Below, one piece after another: positions 1 through 8,637 of a DNA stretch of 64,000 bases. Numbering within the stretch: the stretch's first letter is position 1; each line of letters starts with the position of its first letter. Source of the stretch: JBCCXZ01 sp965228005 (lineage in GTDB: Bacteria > Planctomycetota > Planctomycetia > Pirellulales > Lacipirellulaceae); NCBI GenBank assembly GCA_965228005.1, contig CBDDGV010000004.1:124001-188000 (forward strand), written 5' to 3'. The position numbers were made by a program, and so were the translations under genes. A model generated the notes under the pieces. The model did no database searches, had not been told where the DNA came from, and saw only the letters and a list, made by a program, of their open reading frames with translations.

Positions 1-105
1 ACGAAAGAATGAAGACAGCACGACCGAGTTGTACCAGAAGCCGGCGGCAGCCGAGCCGATCGAACCTATGCCGGCGATCGCGTAGAGGAGTCTCTTGAGT
101 GTCAT
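1..105 (-). CDS. N-terminal fragment of a membrane or exported protein (runs off the window)
   Basis: An ATG at position 105 on the minus strand opens a frame that stays open to base 1, giving 35 residues that begin MTLKRLLYAIAGIGSIGSAA. The basic N-terminus followed by a long hydrophobic, Gly/Ala-rich stretch looks like a signal peptide or first membrane helix. The rest of the gene lies outside the window, so no family can be named. The start is supported only by the hydrophobic N-terminus and by the absence of a competing plus-strand frame. Confidence 0.5.
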   Translation of the reverse strand, partial: MTLKRLLYAIAGIGSIGSAAAGFWYNSVVLSSFFR

Positions 106-222
106 GGTTCGTTCTGCTCGGGTTTCTTCTCGATGCAGGGTCTATGCTCACCGGCATGCAGAAGCTCTCGGAGTTGGGCTTGCCCTTGGTCTCTTAACGC
201 GTCGGGCGGATTACACAACGCT

Positions 223-280
223 GATGGACGCTAATCTACACTGATCCGGATTAGCGTGGATTAGTGCAGATTAGTGTTCC
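223..280. repeat. Short phased repeat (GATTAGTG type), with imperfect inverted symmetry
   Basis: The 302-bp gap before the first full gene holds repeats of about 10 bp built on GGATTAG and GATTAGTG (three copies from about 248 to 277). Upstream, CGCTAATC pairs with GGATTAGCG, so part of it can fold. The same unit reappears in inverted form at 63,221-63,276. About 90 bp downstream, at 364-391, there is a separate imperfect palindrome (GGCGGCGAGGCGTAGCCCGCC). Nothing coding is seen in the gap. Confidence 0.55.
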
Positions 281-407
281 GCTCGCGAAACTCCTTCGCC
301 GGGGCGGGGTTCTGCGGTATACAGGCTGCGGCGGATCGGTGGTTGGAATCCTGAATACCCCTGCTGGGCGGCGAGGCGTAGCCCGCCGGCTGTGAAAGGA
401 CCTTGCA

Positions 408-1790
408 ATGCGGTTTCTGTTGACGCTGATGGTTGCGGCTTGCTCGGGCGCGGCGGTTGCGGGGGACTTCGAAACGCTGAAGAACGCGAACTGGCACCAG
501 TGGCGCGGGCCCCTGGCCAGCGGATTTGCGCCCGAGGCCGACCCGCCCACCGAGTGGGGCACCGAGAAGAACGTCCGCTGGAAGACCGCCATCCCCGGCC
601 AGGGGAGCGGCACGCCGATCGTGTGGCAGGACCGCATCTACCTGCTGACGGCGATCGAGTCCGACAAGCCGGGCCAGGCGGACGCCCGCCCGCGGACGCC
701 GGTGCGGCTGGTGGGTCAGGCCGACCCCCCTCCCCAGCGGCCTGAGCGTCGGCGTCGCCGGGGCGGCTTTTTCGGCGGCGGCGGGGCGCCGGAGAACCCC
801 TACCGGTTCGTGGTGATGTGCCTCGACCGGGCGACCGGCCGGCCGATGTGGCAGAAGACGGCCATCGAAGCAGTGCCGCACGAGGGCATCCACCGGACCG
901 CTTCTTACGCCTCGTCGTCGCCGATCACCGACGGCGAGAACCTGTACGTCTTCTTCGGCTCACAGGGGGTGTACTCGTACACGCTCGACGGCGAGCTGCG
1001 TTGGAAGCGCGACCTGGGCGACCTGTACATCCGCCACAGCTTTGGCGAGGGCGCCTCGCCGGCGTTGTACGAGGGCGTGCTGGTCGTGCCCTGGGACCAC
1101 GAGCGGCAGTCGAAGCTGTTCGCGCTCGACGCGGAGACGGGCGACACGCTCTGGGAGGTGGAGCGCGACGAGGCGAGCACGTGGGAGACGCCGCTGATCG
1201 TCGAGCACGAGGGCACGGTGCAGGTGGTGATGAACGGCACGCCGAAGGCGATGGGCTACGACCTGGAGACCGGTGCTGTGCTCTGGGAGTGCGGCGGGCA
1301 GGCGATGAACCCGGTCGCCTCTCCGACGGAGAAGGACGGCGTGGTGTACTGCATGACCGGCCGCCGGGGGAACGCGTTGTTCGCGATCCCGCTCTCGGCC
1401 CGGGGCGACATTACCGGCTCGGAGGAGATCGCGTGGAGCTACCAACGCGGCACGAGCTACGTGCCGTCGCCGCTGCTCTACGGCGACCGGATCTACTTCT
1501 GCAAGGGCAACAACGGCATCCTGACGTGCCTCGACGCGTCGACCGGCGAGGTGCGGTTCGCGGAGGAACGGCTGCCTTCGGTGCGCGAAGTGTACGCCTC
1601 GCCGTTGGGCGCCGCCGGGCGGGTGTACGTCAGCGGCCGCGACGGCGTGACGCTTGTGCTGAAGGACGCCGACTCGCTCGAGGTCTTGGCCGAGAACGAC
1701 CTGGGTGAGAGGATCGACGCCTCGCCGGTCGCGGTCGGCAAGGAGCTGTTCCTGCGGACGGCGACCCTGCTGTACTGCATCGCGGAGTAG
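408..1790 (+). CDS. Exported PQQ-like beta-propeller protein (BamB/WD40-like)
   Basis: 460 residues. The start at 408 gives a clean signal peptide (hydrophobic LLTLMVAACSGAAVAG) and is preceded by AAGGA. The mature N-terminus carries WHQWRGP, the opening motif common in planctomycete PQQ-like propeller proteins. Blade repeats follow: CLDRATGRPMWQK near residue 143, YSYTLDGELRWKRDLG near 190, LFALDAETGDTLWEVER near 240, YDLETGAVLWECGG near 284 and CLDASTGEVRF near 375. A Gly/Arg-rich low-complexity insert lies around 110-130. The fold is an eight-bladed propeller of the PQQ_2 type, but nothing shows that PQQ is bound. A periplasmic or outer-membrane scaffolding role is the usual guess. It appears monocistronic. 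Confidence 0.85.
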   Translation: MRFLLTLMVAACSGAAVAGDFETLKNANWHQWRGPLASGFAPEADPPTEWGTEKNVRWKTAIPGQGSGTPIVWQDRIYLLTAIESDKPGQADARPRTPVRLVGQADPPPQRPERRRRRGGFFGGGGAPENPYRFVVMCLDRATGRPMWQKTAIEAVPHEGIHRTASYASSSPITDGENLYVFFGSQGVYSYTLDGELRWKRDLGDLYIRHSFGEGASPALYEGVLVVPWDHERQSKLFALDAETGDTLWEVERDEASTWETPLIVEHEGTVQVVMNGTPKAMGYDLETGAVLWECGGQAMNPVASPTEKDGVVYCMTGRRGNALFAIPLSARGDITGSEEIAWSYQRGTSYVPSPLLYGDRIYFCKGNNGILTCLDASTGEVRFAEERLPSVREVYASPLGAAGRVYVSGRDGVTLVLKDADSLEVLAENDLGERIDASPVAVGKELFLRTATLLYCIAE

Positions 1791-1975
1791 GGGCGAGGCG
1801 GTACCCGTTCCGGGCCGCTACGACTGCAGACAGAGCGTTTTTTGCACCCCGCCGAAGCCCGATTTACAATGCGCGGGCGCAGCCTGCGCCGTTCGGCGCC
1901 GGTCTTGTTTTGTCTACCGCCCCGCCGCGGCTGAGCACGGATCGTCCGCCAGCTGCCTACTGATCGAGCACCCTT

Positions 1976-3694
1976 GTGAACTTCAACTCCCCTCTGGGCA
2001 ACCGCATCACGGGCGTTTGCGGCGTGCTGGCGTTGCTCTTCTGCTCCGACTGCTCGGCAAGCAATCTGCTGACGGGGCGCGCGGTCCAAACCGTCGCACT
2101 CTCCGACGGCCTTGCTCCCAGCACAATGGACGGCGTCACATTCGGCGTCTTCACAGCGCCTACTCTTGGCGAACCAGCTCTGAACGATGCCGGGCAGGTG
2201 GCCTTCGGCTCGTTTCTGCGCGGCGACGGCATCGTGCAGGACAACAGCGTCGCGTTGTGGGCGGGGAGCCCTGGCGATGTGAACCTCGTCGCCTGGGCCG
2301 GTCAGCCGATCGAGGGCGTCGACGACGGTTCGGTGCTCAATTCGTTCGGGCTTGCTCAGCCGCCCCGCACCATCAACAACCTCGGCGAAACTGCGTTTGG
2401 AGCCTTTGTTTCAGGCGACACGCTCAATGAGAACAACGTCTGGGCCGGCACGGCGGGCGGCCTGCGTTTGGTCGCGAGGTCCGGCGAAGACGCGGCGGGC
2501 ATCAACGGAGGCGCCTACACGAGCTTCGCCGCTCCGTCCCTGAACGGCCTCGGACAGGTCGCCCTGCTCGGCAGAGCCGAAGGCGTCGGCGTCGACGGCT
2601 CGAACAACGAGGCCCTCTGGGTCGAGCGGAACGGCGTGCTGGAGCTGCTCGCCCGCGAGGGCAGCCCGGCGCCGATGACCGGCGACGCAAGAGTTTTCGG
2701 TCGGTTGTTCATCCCGTCTCTGGCTCACGACGGCACGGTTGTGTTCCCGGCGTTGATTCGCCTGCCGAGTGATCCTGGACTCGGCACGGGAGGCTTGTGG
2801 ACGGCTGACGGGGCGGGGCTGCGGCCGATGTACCTCTCCGGCGCCCCCGCGCCGGGATTGCCGCCGGGCGTCGAGATGACCGCGTTTACGCTCCCCGAAC
2901 GGCAGATCACTAAGACGGGCCAGGTCGGGTTCACCGCGGTGTTGGCCGGCGCTGACGTCAACGCGCTCAACGACGAGGCGCTCTACGTCGGCGACGACGA
3001 GCGGCTGCGGCTGGTCGCCCGCAGCGGCGAGCAGGCCCCCGGCTACGTGGACGGCGTCACGTTCGACGACCTGGGAGCGCCCGCCCTCAACAACCACAAC
3101 CGGACCGCCTTCGTGGGCTCGATCTTCCGCGAGCCGGGCGACCCGTTCGGCGAGAACCGTTTCCTGGTCGGGCTGTGGTCGGAAGGCATGGGGCCCTTGT
3201 CGCTGGTCGCCCGCCGGGGCGACCAGCCGGCGGGCGTCGACGGCGACGCGGAGTTCACCCTCATCGGGAACCCCGCCCTGAACGACCTCGGCCAAGTCGC
3301 CTTTGCCGGGTCAATCTTTGGCGACGGCGTCGACCTGACCAACCGGAGCGGGATCTGGGCCCAAGACCTGTCGGGCGAGCTGCAGCTGATCCTGCGGACC
3401 GGCGACCAGATCGAGGTCGCCCCGGGCGATGTCCGCACGGTCCGGAGTTTCAGCTTTGACGAGGGCCCCGGCGTCGACGGCAACCTCGCCTTCAACAACC
3501 GCGGTCAGGTGCTCTTCCGGGCGGTCTTCGACGACGCCACCCAGGGCGTGTTCATCTCGAACGTTGTGGCGATCCCCGAACCAGCGGCAGTGTGGATCGC
3601 GGCGGGGCTGTTGTGGCTGGCAACCGCACCGCGCAACGAGAGCATCGTTTGGCGGCCCCGCAAGAAACCTGGTTCTAGCGTGTCGAGGGATTGA
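1976..3694 (+). CDS. PEP-CTERM protein with NxxGxxAF tandem repeats (choice-of-anchor type), copy 1
   Basis: 572 residues with a GTG start at 1976, which places a signal peptide at the N-terminus (VCGVLALLFCSDCSASN). The body is built of repeats of about 60 residues carrying N-x-x-G-x-x-A-F-type motifs: NDAGQVAFGSF, NNLGETAFGAF, NGLGQVALLG, NDLGQVAFAGS and NNRGQVLFRA. They alternate with segments containing LVARxGxxAPG. The C-terminus has PEPAAVW, a hydrophobic helix and a basic tail, which is a PEP-CTERM anchor processed by exosortase. The protein is expected to be exported and sorted to the surface or into extracellular matrix; the molecular role of the repeat is unknown. Its last 20 bp overlap the end of a convergent paralogue. 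Confidence 0.85.
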   Translation: MNFNSPLGNRITGVCGVLALLFCSDCSASNLLTGRAVQTVALSDGLAPSTMDGVTFGVFTAPTLGEPALNDAGQVAFGSFLRGDGIVQDNSVALWAGSPGDVNLVAWAGQPIEGVDDGSVLNSFGLAQPPRTINNLGETAFGAFVSGDTLNENNVWAGTAGGLRLVARSGEDAAGINGGAYTSFAAPSLNGLGQVALLGRAEGVGVDGSNNEALWVERNGVLELLAREGSPAPMTGDARVFGRLFIPSLAHDGTVVFPALIRLPSDPGLGTGGLWTADGAGLRPMYLSGAPAPGLPPGVEMTAFTLPERQITKTGQVGFTAVLAGADVNALNDEALYVGDDERLRLVARSGEQAPGYVDGVTFDDLGAPALNNHNRTAFVGSIFREPGDPFGENRFLVGLWSEGMGPLSLVARRGDQPAGVDGDAEFTLIGNPALNDLGQVAFAGSIFGDGVDLTNRSGIWAQDLSGELQLILRTGDQIEVAPGDVRTVRSFSFDEGPGVDGNLAFNNRGQVLFRAVFDDATQGVFISNVVAIPEPAAVWIAAGLLWLATAPRNESIVWRPRKKPGSSVSRD

Positions 3695-5471
3695 GGCGGA
3701 GTAGTCTTGTGAGGCATACCCCCGTGCAGGCAGCGAGGGCCCAAGCCACGGTTCCGGGCTCGGGAATGGCATGCGCTGCCGAGACGGCCGAGCCGAAGCC
3801 GGCGTTATTGCGCCAATCGGTAAGGTCGGCAAGGCTCTCAGGAACCGGCGAGCCGCCGCGGTTCCAGAGGACGAGGTCGGCGATGTCGACGTCGCCGTCG
3901 AGGTCGAAGTCGCCGGGGGTGGTCCCGGAGGGCGGGCCGTCGGCCACGACGACCGCCGACAGGAAGTTGAACTGGTCGTCCTCGCCGTCGAACGCGAACG
4001 CGACCTGCCCGTTGTTGCTCAGACCGCTGGCGGTGTTGTCAAACGGCAGTTGGGCGCCGTTGAAGTAAAGCTGCTGCACCTCGACCGGGGCGCCGTCGAC
4101 GTCGATGATGTCGCCGAGCTCGACGACCTTCGTGAGCGCTCCGGCAGAGTCGGTCGTGTAGATCGCTTGGCTGAAGTCGCTGAGGTCGGCGTACAAGGCG
4201 ATCTGCCCCGAGTCGTTGACCGCCATGTCGATGATGTTCAGCAGGGTCGCGGACGTGTCGGGCAGTGCGCCGCCTTCGAGGACGACGAGGTCCAACACGC
4301 CGGGGGACGACTCCTGCCAGACGCCCTCGCGTCCGTCGTCGAGGGCGACCTGCACGACGGCGTTGCCGGCGGCGTCGATCATCGGATCGTGCTGGAGGTC
4401 TTCGAAGAAGAAGCCGGGCACGCCGGGGGCGGGCTCCGACTCGAGCATCACCTTGGCGAGCACGTCGTCGCGCTCGACCCAGACGCCGGCGCGAAGCGCG
4501 CCTTCGATCAGCCCGGTGAGCAGCGCCGAGAAGGCGACGTCGCCGGAGTTGTTGATGGTCGGGTTGGTGCTGAAGGCCGGCGTGGTCAGGGGGCCGAAGA
4601 ACTGGCTGAACTCGTTGGAGGTGCCGGGGGCGATCTCGCCCTGCAGGGCGACCGGTTCGAGACCGCCGCTAGTGCCCTTCCAAACGCCGCCGGCGCCGAC
4701 CGAATCGAAGCCCGTGCTCGCGTTGGTCGTGGCGAAGAAGGCAACCGTGCCGGAGTTGTTGATCGTGGGCGGCGAGAAGGTCTCGAAGTTGGCCAGCCCG
4801 CCGACCGAGGGCCGGAACGTGCCGGGGGCGAGTTCGGTGAACTCGGCGACCTTGTCGAGCGCCCCGCCGGCGCCCTCGGAGAAGACCCCTACCGAACCGA
4901 AGTTGTCGGGCGGCGCTGCGGGGGTGAGCGAAGTGGCAAAGGCAACACCGCTGTGCGTCTGGGCGTTGTCTTGAATCTGGAAGCCGAAGCGGAAGTCGCG
5001 GGACGCCGAAGTCCCGGGGGCGGGGTCGCCGTCGAGTGCGATCTTGGTGAGCGGCGTTCCAGGTCGGTCGCGGTCGCTCCACAGGCCGGTCGTGGTGAAG
5101 TCGTCGAGGAACGCTTCAAAGGTGACATCGCCGAGGTCGTTGATGAACACATCGCTTGCGGAGATGTCGCCGAACGTCGCGCCACCGGCCGCGCCGGGCG
5201 CGGTGTCGCCCGTCAGGACGACCTTGCTGAGAGGCCCGTCGCCTTCCGACCAGATGCCGCCGCTGAAATTGAAGTCGTCGACGAAACCTGCCACGGCGAC
5301 CTGACCGAGGCCGTTGATGACGGGCGCGGAGAATTCCGAGAACGGGTCGGCAGAGCCCGGGGCGGTGTCGTTGCTCGACGCGACAACTCGGACAGCGGCC
5401 GCCGCGTGCGACCGAGCGAGGAAGAGAACCAAACCAACCAACAGAACGCGAGCGCTGGATCGGCGGAGCAT
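3675..5471 (-). CDS. PEP-CTERM protein with NxxGxxAF repeats plus a dockerin-like segment, copy 2
   Basis: 598 residues. The N-terminal signal peptide (VLLVGLVLFLARSHAAAA) is followed by at least seven repeats with INGLGQVAVAG, INDLGDVTFEAF, INNSGTVAFFA, INNSGDVAFSAL and VNDSGQIALYA, and by matching APG-containing segments. Near residues 535-570 the sequence GDFDLDGDVDIADLVLWNRG has the Asp/Asn spacing of a dockerin or EF-hand-like calcium loop. The C-terminus is a PEP-CTERM anchor (IPEPGTVAW, hydrophobic helix, RLLRL). It is paralogous to the convergent gene ending at 3694 and overlaps it by 20 bp, so the two 3' ends share sequence. It differs from copy 1 by carrying the dockerin-like module. 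Confidence 0.85.
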   Translation of the reverse strand: MLRRSSARVLLVGLVLFLARSHAAAAVRVVASSNDTAPGSADPFSEFSAPVINGLGQVAVAGFVDDFNFSGGIWSEGDGPLSKVVLTGDTAPGAAGGATFGDISASDVFINDLGDVTFEAFLDDFTTTGLWSDRDRPGTPLTKIALDGDPAPGTSASRDFRFGFQIQDNAQTHSGVAFATSLTPAAPPDNFGSVGVFSEGAGGALDKVAEFTELAPGTFRPSVGGLANFETFSPPTINNSGTVAFFATTNASTGFDSVGAGGVWKGTSGGLEPVALQGEIAPGTSNEFSQFFGPLTTPAFSTNPTINNSGDVAFSALLTGLIEGALRAGVWVERDDVLAKVMLESEPAPGVPGFFFEDLQHDPMIDAAGNAVVQVALDDGREGVWQESSPGVLDLVVLEGGALPDTSATLLNIIDMAVNDSGQIALYADLSDFSQAIYTTDSAGALTKVVELGDIIDVDGAPVEVQQLYFNGAQLPFDNTASGLSNNGQVAFAFDGEDDQFNFLSAVVVADGPPSGTTPGDFDLDGDVDIADLVLWNRGGSPVPESLADLTDWRNNAGFGSAVSAAHAIPEPGTVAWALAACTGVCLTRLLRLNPSTR

Positions 5472-5585
5472 GGCGGCGGCCCTGGCGTGGATTCGTGGCG
5501 TGAGAATCGGGCGTCTACTACGGGCGGCCGCAGTATAGCCAGGGGGTGGGCGGGGGGCAAAAAACGGGCTCAGAAAAGAACCGAT

Positions 5586-5948
5586 TCAGGAAAGCGGCTC
5601 GGCGGCCTGCTCCGCGGCGGCGGCCTCACGGGCCTCGCGCTCCAGGCGGAGCCGCTCGGCGGAGCGGCGGGCGTCGCGCGCGATCCAGCCGACGAGCCAG
5701 AACGCGAACAGCCCGGCGGCGGCCCGGCCGGCGTAGAAGCCGGCAACATCGGTGTTCCCCAAAGAGAGGGCCTTCCACACGCCGAGCAGCGCCAGCCCGC
5801 AGACGGTCGCCTCCGCGGCGACGTGGTTCCAGAAGAGGAAACGGATGACCGGCTTGGCGGCGTCGCGGAATTCTTGCATCGGGGCGGTGCTCTCACGGGT
5901 GCGCGGGGTCGGGCCCTCGTCGGCGTGCCCACCATCATAACCGCTCAT
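5586..5948 (-). CDS. Small membrane protein of unknown function
   Basis: 120 residues with two predicted membrane segments, about 45-62 (AEATVCGLALLGVW) and 72-90 (GRAAAGLFAFWLVGWIA). The C-terminal tail of alternating Arg, Glu and Ala (residues 92-118) is likely a charged helix in the cytoplasm. The start codon overlaps the stop of the upstream DUF998-like gene by 4 bp (ATGA), so the two are translationally coupled. It is the last gene of a four-gene minus-strand unit. I do not recognise the family. Confidence 0.75.
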   Translation of the reverse strand: MSGYDGGHADEGPTPRTRESTAPMQEFRDAAKPVIRFLFWNHVAAEATVCGLALLGVWKALSLGNTDVAGFYAGRAAAGLFAFWLVGWIARDARRSAERLRLEREAREAAAAEQAAEPLS

Positions 5949-6682
5949 CGCGGCAGGGGCTCGTCGGGGTCGGGCTTAGCCCGCGGCCGGCGGTAACCCT
6001 TGCTGATTGCGTCGAGGTAGTCCCGTGCTTGCTGTTCCGCGATCATCCTCGTGGTGGTCAACGAGCGGATCGTCGTGAAGGAAACAATGACAAACACGAA
6101 GCACAGCCAAGGGACCGCGACCACGACCAGGGTCTTCTGGAAGATGACGTAGCCGGTGCGCTCGCCCGCAAACACGTAGGCGCCCGCCGCGGCGGCCAGC
6201 CCCGTCGTGCACCCCGCGAGCAGCGTCGAGCCGAAACGGTCGAGATCGGCGCTGAGGGTGAACGAGACGGCCATCACGAGGAGCGAGGCGAGCCACACCG
6301 CCAGCGCGGAGAAGTGCTCTACCAGGAATCGGTCGTAGGGCGTCGCCCCGATGCCGATGAGGCCGAGCGCCGAGAGCACGCCCGATGCGCGGACGAGTGC
6401 GGCGTTGCGGGACAGCACCGACGGCATCAGGCAGAAGAAGGGCAAGAGCGACACGCCGAGGCCGATGATCGAGCGATTGAAGAGCGCCGCCGAAGCGGAG
6501 TTGTCTTGGCCGTCGGCTGTTTGGGTGACCCCCAGGTCGCTGAGGAAGTGCTCGTGCAGGACGTACCCGCCGGGGAAGCGGTGCATGGCCGCGACGACGC
6601 AGTAGAAGAACTGCACCAATCCCAGGAGGGCGAGGACGCCCGAGAGCATGTTCAGCCGGTTGATTCCCCAGGTCATAGCCAT
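5945..6682 (-). CDS. DUF998-like polytopic membrane protein
   Basis: About 245 residues from the ATG at 6682; a GTG at 6709 would add nine residues and overlap the upstream gene. Six or so hydrophobic segments are visible, starting LNMLSGVLALLGLVQFFYC. The motif VLHEHFLSDLGVTQT after the first helix followed by FNRSIIGLGV matches the DUF998 pattern, in which a short conserved SDLG-type loop follows helix 1. The function of that family is unknown. It lies between an LRR protein gene and a small membrane protein gene, with 7-bp and overlapping junctions, so all are probably co-transcribed. Confidence 0.75.
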   Translation of the reverse strand: MAMTWGINRLNMLSGVLALLGLVQFFYCVVAAMHRFPGGYVLHEHFLSDLGVTQTADGQDNSASAALFNRSIIGLGVSLLPFFCLMPSVLSRNAALVRASGVLSALGLIGIGATPYDRFLVEHFSALAVWLASLLVMAVSFTLSADLDRFGSTLLAGCTTGLAAAAGAYVFAGERTGYVIFQKTLVVVAVPWLCFVFVIVSFTTIRSLTTTRMIAEQQARDYLDAISKGYRRPRAKPDPDEPLPR

Positions 6683-6689
6683 GGTCGTG

Positions 6690-7400
6690 CTACCCGCTCG
6701 CTTCCCCACGGCCCGTGTCGGTTCTTGGGCTAACCGGTTTGATCACGTGGTGGTGCACCGCGCAGCCCGGGAGGGCCTGCTTGAGAGCCGCGACGCCTTC
6801 ATTCGTGATGGCGGTGTAGCGGATGAATAAGTCTTTGAGGCTCGCAAGCCGGGCGAGCGACTCGACCGCGGCGTCGGACGTAAGCGTGCCGGTGAGGTAG
6901 AGCTTGCGGAGCCGCGGCAAGCGGGAGAGGGCCTCCACGGCGGGGTCGTCGATCGCCGTGTAACGCAGGGACAGAATCTCGAGCCTGCGGAGGCTCGCCA
7001 GGGCCGCAACGGCCTCGCTGGAGACTTTCGCGCGGTCGATGCGCAGCTCTTTGAGGTAGACCAGGTCTACGATGTCGAGGAGCGTGTCGTCGGTGACCTT
7101 GGCGCCCGGGAGCACTACGGAGGTTACATGCACGAAACGCTCTGGGCCAAGCGCCAAGGTGACGAGCCACTCGTGGAGCCGGCCGCCTCCCACATCGTAA
7201 GCCTGGATCGTAGCCTGGAGTGGGGCGAGCGTGTCGATTACCGCCGCCTGGCGGGCGTAGGGCCGGACGTACAGCGACCACGCGCCCATCAGCACGCAGA
7301 ACAGCGTGGTGAGCAGCAGCAGGCCGCGGAGGCTCCACCGGTACCAGCCTCGGGGGCCTGAGCTTCGGGTGTCCGGCCTGGCGGGGCTGGGCTGCGGCAT
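6690..7400 (-). CDS. Membrane-anchored leucine-rich-repeat protein
   Basis: 236 residues. One N-terminal membrane anchor (SLRGLLLLTTLFCVLMGAWS, residues 23-42) is followed by an extracytoplasmic domain. From about residue 100 there are LRR-like units of about 24 residues: LVYLKELRIDRAKVS, LRRLEILSLRYTAIDDPAVE, LPRLRKLYLTGTLTSDAAVE and LASLKDLFIRYTAITNEGV. This is the RNI-like LRR form common in planctomycetes. It is probably a protein-interaction module. The gene starts 15 bp after the PD40 gene and ends close to the DUF998-like gene, so it belongs to the same operon. Confidence 0.8.
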   Translation of the reverse strand: MPQPSPARPDTRSSGPRGWYRWSLRGLLLLTTLFCVLMGAWSLYVRPYARQAAVIDTLAPLQATIQAYDVGGGRLHEWLVTLALGPERFVHVTSVVLPGAKVTDDTLLDIVDLVYLKELRIDRAKVSSEAVAALASLRRLEILSLRYTAIDDPAVEALSRLPRLRKLYLTGTLTSDAAVESLARLASLKDLFIRYTAITNEGVAALKQALPGCAVHHHVIKPVSPRTDTGRGEASG

Positions 7401-7415
7401 TTGTGCTGCCCCGGC

Positions 7416-8387
7416 CTAAGGCTTCGGGGGCTCGTTGCTGACGAACGCGATCCACTGGCCGTCGGGCGACCAGTCGGGGTCGAAGTACCCACGCTTGGTG
7501 GTCTGCCCCGCGAGACGGACGGGCGGTTTGCCCGAGTCGACTTCCAGCAGGTAGAGCAGCATCGGCTCGTCCCCACCGCCCATGGCGAACACCACGCGCT
7601 TGCCGTCGGGCGACCACGAGGACTTGTGGCACTCGCCCTCGCGGAACTGCCGCCGCACCTGGGCCTTGCCGGTCTTGGGGTCGAGGGTGGCAACGGCGAG
7701 GCCGCCGCTGTAATCACTGAAGCAGTAGCGGAGCCCGTCGTTCGAGATGCTGAAGTTGAACTTCGGCGAGTAGGGGCCGCGGAAGAGGAGCGTCTGCCTG
7801 CCGTCGGCCAGGTGGAAATGGCTGATGGTGTCGGAGAGGCCGAGGTTGGCGATGCGGTCGCCGAGCGGGCTCCAGCGGGGGCTGCCCCAGCGTTCGACGA
7901 GGGTTTCGCGCCCCGTGCCGTCGGCGTTGACCACCACGATGGCGCTGGGCGTGTAGGTGTGGCAAACAATCTGCGTGCCGTCGGGCGACCAACTCGGCAT
8001 GGCGCCGTGGCCGAGTTGTCGCACCTCTTCGCCCTCCGCGGTGAAGATCGCCATGTTGACGTTGGGGATATCATCGTGGGCAAGCCACCAATCTACGGCG
8101 ATCTGCTTGCCGTCCGGCGACCACTCCGGCGAACCGTGGCGGCGGTCTTCGTGGTGCGTGAGTTGGGTGAACTGCGACCCGTCCGGCCGGATGATGTAGA
8201 GCTGCGAGCCGTCGTGGACCGAGGGCTCGTCGTCTGCCTCTTCTCCGGGCAGAGGTTCTGCCGGCTCAGCCGGAGCGGGCTCGGCAAGAGTGGCGACCGA
8301 TTCGACGCCGTAGCCGACCGGCGCCCAAAAGGCCGTGAAGAAGCCCAGCAGCGTAGCCGCCGCGCTCGTGGTTAGCGTCCTCGGCAT
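7416..8387 (-). CDS. Exported PD40 (TolB-like) beta-propeller protein
   Basis: 323 residues from the ATG at 8387, chosen because it puts a signal peptide (TLTTSAAATLLGFFTAFWAPVGYG) at the N-terminus. A Pro/Glu-rich linker (residues 35-58) precedes the propeller. PD40 repeats with the W-S-P-D-G core occur five times: PEWSPDGKQIAV, PSWSPDGTQIVC, PRWSPLGDRIAN, SSWSPDGKRVVFA and PDWSPDGQWIAFVS. Such repeats form TolB-type propellers that bind partner proteins. There is no peptidase or kinase domain attached. It heads the four-gene minus-strand unit that ends at 5586. Confidence 0.82.
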   Translation of the reverse strand: MPRTLTTSAAATLLGFFTAFWAPVGYGVESVATLAEPAPAEPAEPLPGEEADDEPSVHDGSQLYIIRPDGSQFTQLTHHEDRRHGSPEWSPDGKQIAVDWWLAHDDIPNVNMAIFTAEGEEVRQLGHGAMPSWSPDGTQIVCHTYTPSAIVVVNADGTGRETLVERWGSPRWSPLGDRIANLGLSDTISHFHLADGRQTLLFRGPYSPKFNFSISNDGLRYCFSDYSGGLAVATLDPKTGKAQVRRQFREGECHKSSWSPDGKRVVFAMGGGDEPMLLYLLEVDSGKPPVRLAGQTTKRGYFDPDWSPDGQWIAFVSNEPPKP

Positions 8388-8637
8388 CGCACCCGCCTCC
8401 GTCGGTTCCGGACGACGCGTGCCCGCGCGCAGCCCGCGTCTTTCTGGCGGCATTCTACCGGTTGCAGGGCGGCGAGCCAGCTTTTCCCGTCGGGAACCCG
8501 TAACGCCTTCGCCCCAACCACGCTTGGTTCCCTACCAGCCGTCTTGGAGGGCGCAACCGCCCCGCGGCCGGCGGCGGGGTTGCCTGTCTTACTTACGCAC
8601 ATGCCGGGGGAAAAGCCCGGCAGGAGGGAACAGAAGG

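Noticed and set aside
3771..5996. Open frame of about 740 codons on the plus strand over the second NxxGxxAF gene
   Set aside because: Composition is shadow-like (Arg, Val, Glu, Gly only) and it runs across three real genes on the other strand.
8590..8637. Hairpin before the CARDB gene considered as a riboswitch
   Set aside because: Only one short GCCGGG stem and no conserved aptamer core that I recognise; such stems are common in this genome.
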